DNA from: Luidia sarsii
Lineage: Eukaryota > Echinodermata > Asteroidea > Paxillosida > Luidiidae
Reading direction: 5' to 3'
DNA: 64,000 nt
NCBI GenBank assembly: GCA_949987565.1
Contig: OX465119.1
Span: 7,700,194-7,764,193, forward strand
Below are positions 56,082 through 64,000 of the stretch, piece after piece (position 1 is the stretch's first letter; the number at the start of each line of letters is the position of its first letter). A model generated the notes under the pieces. The model made no database searches and was not told where the DNA came from. It was given only the letters and a program-made list of their open reading frames with translations. The position numbers were made by a program, and so were the translations under genes.

Positions 56082-56717
56082 TTACCCTCCTGGATTTTGA
56101 GACCATGTGGTTGAATAGTCCAAAGACGCTTCATCCCCAACAGGGGTGTCCATTTTACCGGTTTTGATAGTAGACCTATGGCCATAGATCCGTTTTTTGA
56201 GGGTGTTTTTGGTCTCGCCAACATACTGAATATTACAAACTCTACAAGAGATGAGGTATATGATGTTTGAGGTAGTGCACGTGATAGAGCCATAGGTCGT
56301 GTAGGTAGTTCCAGAAGAATGTCCATTGAAAGAGTCTATTTCCTTGACATGTGTCTTGCAAACAATGCATTTCGAGGTACACTTAAATGTACCAAATTTG
56401 GTTGGAGGTGAAGAGTCCAAAGGGAGTACCTCTGCTCGGACAATTAAGTCACGCAGGTTACGGGGGCGCCTGAAAGCCAAAACAGGCGAATTAGGAATGG
56501 CTTCAGCCAGACGATCTGAAGTGTGGAGAATATGATGGTTTTCCTTAGTTATCTTCCTGAGAGGAGGAAGAGAAGGGTGGTAGGAAGTAACTAAGGGAAC
56601 CTTGGGCTTGTCCTTGGGACCTGGTGGCTTTTGTTTTAGTGCCGAACTTCTAGGAATGGAATAGACTTTAGCAATGGAGTTCTTCACTTGGCGAGAACTA
56701 TAGCCTCTAGCAACCAA
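56082..56717 (-). pseudogene. Penelope-like element C-terminal part with GIY-YIG endonuclease
   Basis: A 211-codon open frame. After a basic linker (KQKPPGPKDKPK) it shows CTSKCIVCKTHV, a Cys-rich finger, then NIIYLISCRVCNIQYVGETK and RIYGHRSTI, the GIY-YIG core as found in Penelope-like elements (Y...YVG.T...L..R...H). This frame begins downstream of a second frameshift (about 56840) that separates it from the RT. Confidence 0.9.
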
Positions 56718-56808
56718 GTTACTGCCTTACTGGCCAATACACGTGTATGGCGGCGAAAGTCAGACTCATTGGAACATATACGCCTCAATCTGAGGGCCTG
56801 GCTGTAAG

Positions 56809-57464
56809 CTATACCAGTCTTACAGTGTCTAGGGTGACAACTGGAGGAATGGAGATATTGATGTCGGTGGGCTTAGAATACAAGTCAGTAGTGAGTGTAT
56901 TGAGGTCTTTCCGGACGGTGACGTCCAGAAAGTGGGTCTGTTGAAGAGACTGCTCCCATGTGAATTTGATAGTCCTATGGAAGGAATTGATGTGGTCAAA
57001 GAAAGCATTCAAGCTGCTACCGTCCCTAGTCCAAATGAAGAACACGTCATCTACATGTATGTACACATGTATCTCCACCAAATCCAGGGACGGCATTGAG
57101 CCTCACTGAGCATGCGTTCCTCAAGGTCACCCATGAAGAGGCATGCAAAGGAAGTAGCCATGCGCGTGCCCATGGCAGTGCCATGCACTTGAAGATAGTG
57201 CTTGCCAAGAAAGGAGAAATTATTCTTGGCCAGCACTAGCCTCATGAGGGTGGTTATGTTGGAGATGGGTGGAGAAGACTGTTTTCCTTTGGCCAGGGCC
57301 GAGGAGCAATCTTGGATGCCTTCTTCCTGGGGGATGTTAGTGTATAGAGAGGAAACGTCAATAGTACCAATTATGGCAGTGGCAGGAATTTGATCCTTGA
57401 CACTTTCCAACTTTCGCAGAAAGTCGGGAGTGTCATGGACGTATGAGGGGACTTGGGGAACCAA
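56809..57464 (-). pseudogene. Penelope-like element reverse transcriptase, two frames
   Basis: The first frame (57464-57051) has IIGTIDVSSLYTNIPQEEGI and HGTAMGTRMATSFACLFMGD, the Penelope RT motifs containing the first catalytic Asp and the LYTNIP signature. The second frame (57096-56809) has DDVFFIWTRDGSSLNAFFDH and THFLDVTV. The junction, right at the catalytic DD motif, is broken by about 14 bp of TACATG-like sequence. Copies RNA to DNA in intact relatives; inactive here. Confidence 0.9.
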
Positions 57465-57489
57465 GGGTGATGATGCAAGCAGAAAGGTT

Positions 57490-58885
57490 TTCTCTCAAAA
57501 TGAACCTAATGACTGAAACAATTTCTCAGTACCATCACAAACACACTTCACAGTTTTGGGACAAGTGAAATGTACATGTCCTTTTCACCAAATGATGTTT
57601 GGTAATTTGAGTATTTGGCATGTTTGGCATACCGGTATATTTATGTAGACTATTCTTCTACATACAGTACAGGCATTAGGGTTTGGTTTCAAGACTCATT
57701 AGTGAACTAGAATAATGTATACTGTACATGTACGTACAATGTACTCCTCAGACATTTCTAATGAAAGTACACTGTACCATGGCGGAATTAAGTTTCCTTA
57801 ATTCAGGAAGGAGTTTAATGGCTTACATGTATGTGTGTGGTATGCTGCATGTGACTAAGTGGTTGGATGAGAATTTAAGTGGGAATCTTTCTGACTAAGT
57901 GGATTACAGATTTAATGGCTGAATCTCACTATGGCTATGTTCAGACATCGTACTACGGAAACTGAAAAAGGTCTATCATTTGCGGTCACAGCGGGAGGTA
58001 AACATTTCATTACAAACCCCTTGCGTTCATACTCACTGAGTTCAACTAAAACAAGTCTATCTCTGGTACTAAGAGGTCAAACACGTTGCTTGACCCTGAA
58101 TCCCAACTTCCCTTCCGGCTAGCAAGAGTGCACGTACCGGTAACATCAATGGAATGCACATTGCGTCCTTGTTTTTCGTGCGGTTTGAGCAGTGACATAA
58201 ATCACCGGTTATGTAATGTGCCTGCTCGTCTGCCTAAACCGGATGTGGTTATGAGATAGACTGTTCAGACACGTTAAGGTTTGTAGACCGGTCTACGTAG
58301 TCTTGTCCACCCCTCCTCGGCGGTCTATGATAGACCGTTTGTAGTACCCAAAACGGTCTACGTAGACCGTTCAGACACAACTAGATAGACCCTTTTCAGT
58401 TTAAACCAACGACCCCTATGGTACTGTATACAGTGTACATGTCTGCTTGTTGTTATAATTATACTGGTTCATGTGGTTATATACACTGTACTGAATATGT
58501 ATGCTGTAGGTACAGACCGAACAGTGTACATGTACATGTACATGTACATGTATGTATGTCCATGTACAGTACATGTATACATGTACATGTACCGTATGTA
58601 CATGTACCGTATGTACATGTACCGTATGTACATGTATGATGTATCACAGTACTAGTGTACTTTTTGTACATGTACTGTACAATGTACATGTACATACATG
58701 TACTGTATGTACATGTATATAATGTACAGTACAATGTACATTCCTCCATGATTACATGTAAGTACATGTACTACATGTATGTACAGTACATGTGCATACC
58801 CGGTATACGGTATGTTTGTGTCCATCTTGTACATGTACAGTACATGTACAGCACATGTGTACCTGTCCTAAATACTGTACTGTAC
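57490..58885. other. No gene recognised; possible TIR repeat and TACATG tracts
   Basis: 57940-58395 may be another TIR repeat: TGTTCAGACATCG, CGGAAACTGAAAAAGGTCTA near the left, and GTTCAGACACAACTAGATAG, ACCCTTTTCAGTTT near the right. Microsatellite fills 58515-58740. Confidence 0.5.
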
Positions 58886-59417
58886 ATATATCGTGGGAAC
58901 CCCCGTTTTCGACGGTACACGTTTTCGTCGCTTAGCCTTCTAACCCACATCGCACGATGAAAACAACTCCGTATAACGATCTTAGACTTCGTATCTTACA
59001 GTTGGTTTCCTGCTCTTGTTCGTCACCGAAAATGTGGAAAGTTAAGGCTTTTCCAGTCGGCCAAACTCGTGTGATTAAAAAAGTTGCTCTTTTCGGGTCT
59101 ATTTTCCTAGGTACAAAATTGGCAGTTGCTTCGAAGCTCCAGTTTTCTTTATTGTTGGTCCTAAAAAAAATCTGAGTGTACCATAATAAACCCCAACATC
59201 CGTAGATAAAAAATATATCACGCAACTTGAGGCAGTCCGTTCTGGGTAAAAACCCAGAGGCTCCTATAGGGCGTCTCGCTTATATAATTTTTTTAAATTT
59301 TTTATTATTACATGGCCCAATAGGCTTTTATAAAAAATGAAAAAAAATAAAAGGGCAGCTAGAGAAAGTACCAAGAAGGAGGAAATGTGTCTCTGGAGTG
59401 ACATTGGGAAAGGTCAT
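58886..59417 (+). repeat. Dispersed repeat E, copy 2, cut by BEL insertion
   Basis: It matches the reverse complement of 25605-26165. At 59417 the match ends abruptly (AAAGGTCAT then TGTAACACAGG), whereas copy 1 continues AACTGAAGAAGC. This marks the BEL insertion point. Confidence 0.85.
58957..59175 (+). CDS. 72-codon open frame inside repeat E, second copy
   Basis: Counterpart of 25890-26108, differing at two residues (Ser for Pro, Lys for Gln). No family recognised. The overlapping antisense frame (59225-58932) is also open here. Confidence 0.25.
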   Translation: MKTTPYNDLRLRILQLVSCSCSSPKMWKVKAFPVGQTRVIKKVALFGSIFLGTKLAVASKLQFSLLLVLKKI

Positions 59418-60753
59418 TGTAACACAGGCTCAGTTAGTTTATGTGGGGGTACATTTCATTGCATAGCACCGGGGCACAATTTATCCAGGGGTACATTATT
59501 ATTTGTTACAACCATGTGGTCTAGTCTGGTTCTCTGTTTGTATTGTGTTGTAATTGTGTCTGGGAAGTCTTGGTATCTGACCCTTCCCAATTGACTTCTG
59601 TATTGTTGCACTCAAGCATGACCCTGGCTTGAGTCTTTTGCTCTATTATTCCTGCCTGTTTCGCTGTCCATTCAGCCCTGCCGCTCAGCAAAGTTGTGAG
59701 TTATTGTTCCTTGTCTATTTTATATTGGGATTGAAATATTTTCACTGGGTAAAGTCATCTGATTCATTTAGTATTTTCCATATTCTTCTTGCCACTGTTT
59801 CCTTAGCCATGTTATGGGGTCTTACATGTGCACATATACATCTTCATGTATCTGTATTGATTGTTTTGGTAATTTGTAAGAGTTGTCACTTATGTATGTC
59901 TTTTGATCTGTTGATTGCAGATTAAACCTAGTTATTTCCACAAGACACTGATCAGTGTGGAAAGCGTTTGTGACCCTGAGTTTCGGGAGTGTTGGGCCGG
60001 GCAGCTGCAAGTTTGCAGGAATTACTACAGTTTAATAACTTTGAGCCACTCCTGAGAGTGAGAAGTCCTCTGAACACAGTGCACCTCCTGAGTTCTGCAT
60101 TGTGACTCCTGGTCTTCAGAAGCCTTTGCTGAAGTCCACCCACGTTCATGGGACCGTCCTGTCCGTGAACGTCCGTGAAGTCCACCCCCGTCTGCGAGAC
60201 CGTCCTGTCCGTGAACGTCCGTGAAGTCCACCCCCGTCTGCGAGACCGTCCTGTCCGTGAACGTCCGTGAAGTCCACCCCCGTCTTCGAGACCGTCCTGT
60301 CCGTGAATGTCCGTGAAGTCCACCCCCGTCTGCGAGACCGTCCTGCTTGTGAAGTCTGCAGCCAGCAGTCCAGCGGACACCTTCCTCGTCCTACTGCATC
60401 GGTAACTGGAGCCGGACCTGACCAAGGAGCAACCTGGCCTGGAGAGCTGTGTCTGTTCTGTCCATGAACGGAAATATGGACACCGACATGTCGCAGCAGG
60501 CGGACATAGAGAACTGTACGGATTTTGAACTCTAGTCAGACTAGTGGGTTCCTATTAGCTACGAGTACGACCCACGAACAGTTGTTTTTCTAATAGGTTT
60601 TGAGCATTCTTGCCAGGATTTGTGTACACTCTGAAAATTTGCCTACTGTTGATTGCACTTCTGATTGCTTTCATTATTGTTTCTTGGCATTGCTTGCATT
60701 GTTGATAATCCATTTGTATTGCTTGCACTGCATGTAGTTCACCTACATTTGAC
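59418..60753 (+). mobile_element. BEL/Pao retrotransposon 5' LTR and leader
   Basis: It starts TGTAACACAGGCTCAG exactly where repeat E is interrupted, consistent with the TG start of an LTR. The LTR 3' end and primer-binding site could not be fixed without the 3' LTR, which is outside the window. The segment just before the coding frame includes a 46-bp tandem array. Confidence 0.7.
60161..60345. repeat. 46-bp tandem repeat in the BEL LTR/leader, four copies
   Basis: Unit GTCCGTGAACGTCCGTGAAG plus TCCACCCCCGTCT.CGAGACCGTCCT at 60161, 60207, 60253 and 60299. Partial units flank it. Confidence 0.9.
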
Positions 60754-63700
60754 ATGTCTTCCTCTCAGTCCCAGAGTAGTAGGGCAGGTTCATGTGCCTC
60801 TAAGAGGTCACGTTCGAGCTATTCGTCCATCAGTAGCGCAAGAGCGAGGGCAGCTGCCACCTTGGCAAGACTTGCAGCAGAGGCTACCAGTACTAATGCT
60901 ATGAAGGCTATTGAAGAGGAGCAGTTGCGACTGGCTCATCGCAAGAGAGACCTTGAGCTGCAGGTTGAGATTGCCAAGGCCACAGCGGAAGAAGCTGTCC
61001 TGAGGGAGGCTGAGGAGTCGTCTCCTTGCGGAAGTCTACGGGCATCAGACATCCCCATCAAGTCAAGCCCTGAGGAGAAGGTGGGTCAGTGGCTGACTGC
61101 CACAAGACATGGACAATCTCCATCGCAAGTGCTGCAGCCAGCCCCAGGGCAAGTCATGATGCAGCCGCAGCCACAGCCAGCCCCAGGGCAAGTCATGATG
61201 CAGCCGCAGCCACAGCCAGCCCCAGGGCAAGTCATGATGCAGCCGCAGCCGCAGCCACAGCCAGCCCCAGGGCAAGTCATGATGCAGCCGCAGCCACAGC
61301 CAGCCCCAGGGCAAGTCATGATGCAGCTGCAGCCGCAGCCACAGCCAGCCCCAGGGCAAGTCATGATGCAGCCGCAGCCACAGCCAGCCCCAGGGCAAGT
61401 CATGATGCAGCTGCAGCCGCAGCCACAGCCAGCCCCAGGGCAAGTCATGATGCAGCCGCAGCCACAGCCAGCCCCAGGACAAGTCATGATGCAGCCGCAG
61501 CCGCAGCCACAGCCAGCCCCAGGGCAAGTCATGATGCAGCCGCAGCCGCAGCCACAGCCAGCCCCAGGACAAGTCATGATGCAGCCGCAGCCGCAGCCAC
61601 AGCCAGCCCCAGGACAAGTCATGATGCAGCCGCAGCCGCAGCCACAGCCAGCCCCAGGACAAGTCATGATGCAGCCACAGCCACAGCCACAGCCATCCCC
61701 AGGGCAAGATGAGATGATGCTGCAACCTGCTCCTTGGCAAGTCGTCACGCCATCACAGCCATTCACACCACCCGCTCAGATGTCATCCTTGGACCTGCAG
61801 CGTGTGATGATCGACACCATGCAGTTGCCAAAATGTGAGCTCGGCAAGTTCGATGGAGATCCCCTACAGTACTGGCTCTTCATCAGAAGCTTTGATGCGG
61901 CCGTTGGGGATACAAATGTCCCACCCAGCGTCAAGCTAAACCGCCTGTGCCACTACTGCGAGGGAGAAGCACTGACAGTCATCCACAGCTGCCTAGTGAT
62001 GGAGCCGCTTTCTGGCTACGTCAAAGCCAAAGAGCTGTTGCGGGAGCGTTTCGGCAACGATTACCGAATCTCCGAGGCATGGGTCCAAAAGCTGACTGAA
62101 GGGCCACGTGTGATGCCCGGTGAGAGGAAGGCCATCCAGAAGTTTGCTGATGATCTGAGGAGCTGCACCCTCGCCCTCTCCGCCATGGACAAGCTGGAGG
62201 AGATTGACACCAGGAGGAGTCTTGGGGCTATCGTCAAGAGACTGCCTCAATACCTGCAATCAAAATGGCGTTCAATGGCAGTCAACAACCTGGACGAGAC
62301 TGGTCGTTACCCAGGCATCGAGAAACTCGTCCAGTTTCTCGACAAGTCCGCCAGAGAGGCTAACGACCCAGTGTATGGCATCAGAGATGGCAAGGAACGA
62401 CCAACATTGAAGAAGGCGTCAAACTTCAATGTCCAAGCCACCAATCACAAGAATGGCAAGGCACCACCCAAGATGGGCAAAGCAGAGGAAGCAAGGTCGC
62501 AGAAGAAGCCACACTGCCCATTGTGTGCAGGCAGTCATTGTCTTGACTCATGCACTGAATTTGCGAAGATGTCTCCTTCTGCACGGCTAGCGACGGCACG
62601 AGACAAGAAAGTTTGCTTCAACTGCCTAGCCTGGAAACGTCACTTCTCCAGAAACTGTGACCGAGGCCCTTGCAGCGTTTGTCAAGGGAAGCACTCCAAG
62701 TTACTGCACGACGCATTTTGCCCTGTCCAGACGAGCAGCGGAAATCCACCTGCTACATCAGAGCATGGGGATCAGAAGGCTGGTGCAACTAGTTACGCAT
62801 GCGGAGGAGTACAATCACCTGCGAAGATAGCTCTACCGGTAGTTGCAGTGATGGTGAGAGGCAGCAAAGGGGAAGACTGGCTCAAGACGTACGCATTGCT
62901 CGACCCAGGCAGCAACAGATCGTTTTGTTCCATGGAGCTGGTGAAGTCACTCAACCTGTCTGGTAGTCAGGAGTCCATGTCTCTCAACACTCTCAGCTCC
63001 AGCTCGCCAGTCGAGGCACTTGCAGTCTCAGTAGATGTCACTGGATTGAGCAAGGCCCAGCGTAGCAAACCTTTCCGACTGCACAAGGTTCATGCACTGA
63101 AGAACTTCCCAGTGCTGTGCAACACTCTTGCCACACAAGAAGAGCTGCAGAAATTTGATTATCTGCAAGGGTTGCCCATTCCTCGTGTCGCCAGCGATAG
63201 TGTGATGCTGCTGATTGGCCAAGATGAGCCTCATATTCTCGCTCCACTTGAGGTCAAGCGTGGAAATTTAGGTGAACCATATGCAGTGAGGACAGCACTT
63301 GGCTGGACAGTTAATGGTCCTATAGCTGGCGGTTCCACGGAGGTCTCTTCGCACTTCATCCAAGGAGGTCTCGAGGCCCAGGTAGAGAAGTTCTGGAAGC
63401 TGGATGCTGCGGACCCACCCGATGTCAAGGCCATGTCTGTAAATGACAAGCGAGCTGTGAAGACCTGGAACGACTCCATAGTCCTGGCAGATGGGCACTA
63501 CCAGCTTGACATACCATTCAAAGCAGACCCTCCGAACCTGCCCGATAACAAGGTCGTAGCAGAGAGACGCTTGAAGTCACTGGCTGGACGGCTGACGAGA
63601 GACCCCAAGCTGCACGCCAGATACAGTGAAGAGATAGATAACCTATTAAGTCGTGGTTTCGCTGAGAAGGTGTCTGACCAGGAAATGGCATCTTCTCCAG

Positions 63701-64000
63701 GTCTCACCTGGTACCTACCTCACCACTGTGTTCTGAACCCCAACAAACCCGACAAGCTGAGAGTTGTCTTTGACTGTTCAGCAAGGTTTGGTGATGCTTC
63801 GTTGAATGACAGGGTTTTACAGGGGCCGGATCTCATGAATAAGCTCGTCGGTGTGCTCACCCGTTTCCGAGAGCACAGAGTGGGACTGATGGGAGACATC
63901 GAGCAAATGTTCCATCAAGTTAGAGTCTCCAGAGCTCAAAGAGATGCCTTGAGATTTCTTTGGTGGCCCCAAGGAGATGTTATGAGAACGCCTGAAGTAT
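60754..64000 (+). CDS. BEL/Pao retrotransposon Gag-Pol polyprotein, open at window end
   Basis: An uninterrupted frame of more than 1080 codons from ATG at 60754. Residues 1-125: Ser/Arg-rich start, then a charged coiled coil (about 28-92). Residues 130-325: tandem PAPGQVMMQPQPQ repeats. About 345-520: DUF1759-type gag region (LPKCELGKFDGDPLQYWLF). About 586-650: Cys/His knuckles (HCPLCAGSHCLDSC, CFNCLAWKRHFSRNC, CSVCQGKHS). About 715-800: DUF1758 aspartic protease with active site ALLDPGSNRSF (DPG in place of DTG/DSG). From about 1000: reverse transcriptase (LRVVFDCSA; MGDIEQMFHQV carries the first catalytic Asp). The YVDD box, RNase H, integrase and 3' LTR lie beyond the window. It may be a recent insertion since the frame is intact. 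Confidence 0.95.
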   Translation, partial: MSSSQSQSSRAGSCASKRSRSSYSSISSARARAAATLARLAAEATSTNAMKAIEEEQLRLAHRKRDLELQVEIAKATAEEAVLREAEESSPCGSLRASDIPIKSSPEEKVGQWLTATRHGQSPSQVLQPAPGQVMMQPQPQPAPGQVMMQPQPQPAPGQVMMQPQPQPQPAPGQVMMQPQPQPAPGQVMMQLQPQPQPAPGQVMMQPQPQPAPGQVMMQLQPQPQPAPGQVMMQPQPQPAPGQVMMQPQPQPQPAPGQVMMQPQPQPQPAPGQVMMQPQPQPQPAPGQVMMQPQPQPQPAPGQVMMQPQPQPQPSPGQDEMMLQPAPWQVVTPSQPFTPPAQMSSLDLQRVMIDTMQLPKCELGKFDGDPLQYWLFIRSFDAAVGDTNVPPSVKLNRLCHYCEGEALTVIHSCLVMEPLSGYVKAKELLRERFGNDYRISEAWVQKLTEGPRVMPGERKAIQKFADDLRSCTLALSAMDKLEEIDTRRSLGAIVKRLPQYLQSKWRSMAVNNLDETGRYPGIEKLVQFLDKSAREANDPVYGIRDGKERPTLKKASNFNVQATNHKNGKAPPKMGKAEEARSQKKPHCPLCAGSHCLDSCTEFAKMSPSARLATARDKKVCFNCLAWKRHFSRNCDRGPCSVCQGKHSKLLHDAFCPVQTSSGNPPATSEHGDQKAGATSYACGGVQSPAKIALPVVAVMVRGSKGEDWLKTYALLDPGSNRSFCSMELVKSLNLSGSQESMSLNTLSSSSPVEALAVSVDVTGLSKAQRSKPFRLHKVHALKNFPVLCNTLATQEELQKFDYLQGLPIPRVASDSVMLLIGQDEPHILAPLEVKRGNLGEPYAVRTALGWTVNGPIAGGSTEVSSHFIQGGLEAQVEKFWKLDAADPPDVKAMSVNDKRAVKTWNDSIVLADGHYQLDIPFKADPPNLPDNKVVAERRLKSLAGRLTRDPKLHARYSEEIDNLLSRGFAEKVSDQEMASSPGLTWYLPHHCVLNPNKPDKLRVVFDCSARFGDASLNDRVLQGPDLMNKLVGVLTRFREHRVGLMGDIEQMFHQVRVSRAQRDALRFLWWPQGDVMRTPEV
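61134..61710. repeat. In-frame minisatellite in gag (39/45-bp units, 13-14 copies)
   Basis: Units CAGCCACAGCCAGCCCCAGG plus GCAAGTCATGATGCAGCCG, alternating 39 and 45 bp, 13 clear copies and one degenerate. In the gag frame it reads PAPGQVMMQPQPQ. Both other plus frames and the minus frames are also stop-free, producing false open frames (for example 61063-61766 minus). Confidence 0.95.

Larger units (their letters stand above)
55745..57480 (-). mobile_element. Penelope-like retroelement, 5' truncated and frameshifted
   Basis: Reading on the minus strand: RT fragment (57464 to about 56800), a linker and GIY-YIG domain (56717 to 56082), then a 3' tail of about 330 bp ending in the hammerhead-like fold and GGTAATTTTAGTCAGTAAGC...TTGCAACA. 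The 5' end stops near 57480 inside the RT. Frameshifts lie near 57060 and 56840, so the copy is dead. Its 3' tail is the source of the hairpin repeats elsewhere in the window. Confidence 0.9.

Noticed and set aside
61063..61766. Minus-strand frames of 225 and 226 codons (GWLWLRLHHDL and CGCIMTCPGAG repeats)
   Set aside because: They are antisense shadows of the gag minisatellite; the plus frame continues into clear BEL domains.

Overview
This is eukaryotic, animal-type DNA. Coding sequence occurs as short exons with GT-AG introns. Most of the rest is transposable-element debris, minisatellites and very dense (GTACAT)n-type microsatellite. The one host gene I can establish is the ciliary gene IFT52 on the minus strand. 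The repeat load (Penelope-like element, BEL/Pao element, tRNA-derived SINEs, non-autonomous hAT and pogo-type elements, a LINE tail) fits an invertebrate, perhaps a marine deuterostome such as an amphioxus or an echinoderm. That placement is a guess, because nothing here fixes the species.

Layout. 1-2.7 kb: end of a minisatellite-filled non-autonomous hAT element lying in a second repeat. 3.5-26.45 kb: IFT52, minus strand, 13 coding exons assembled by conserved protein sequence, splice sites and phase (455 codons). The last short coding exon was not found. Its introns hold inverted copies of the same two repeats (6.2-6.9 and 8.8-11.55 kb), a 16-bp and a 40-bp minisatellite, a second hAT-type element, SINEs, fold-back repeats and a repeat called E here. 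26.45-55 kb: no host exon recognised; GTAC-core microsatellite, MITEs (hAT, pogo/Tigger-like, other TIR families), SINE copies and a decayed LINE. 55.75-57.5 kb: a 5'-truncated, frameshifted Penelope-like element on the minus strand (RT plus GIY-YIG). 58.9-59.4 kb: a second copy of repeat E, into which a BEL/Pao LTR retrotransposon has inserted. 59.4-64 kb: 5' LTR/leader and an intact gag-pol frame that runs off the window end.

How the parts relate. The Penelope-like element ends in a sequence that folds like a minimal hammerhead ribozyme. In it the conserved C3 and G8 appear replaced by U3 and A8, a change that would keep their tertiary base pair. Short snap-back copies of this tail are scattered from 4.8 to 55 kb. 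A second snap-back family at 5.7 kb carries the canonical CTGATGA...GAAAC core. The microsatellite motif TACATG occurs as short insertions at TA dinucleotides inside SINE and hairpin copies, twice as exactly 14 bp, and a similar insertion splits the catalytic motif of the Penelope RT. This suggests the microsatellite is seeded by small insertions. Several insertions are nested, so their relative order can be read: hAT into family C, pogo MITE into family J, BEL into E, family C into a LINE.
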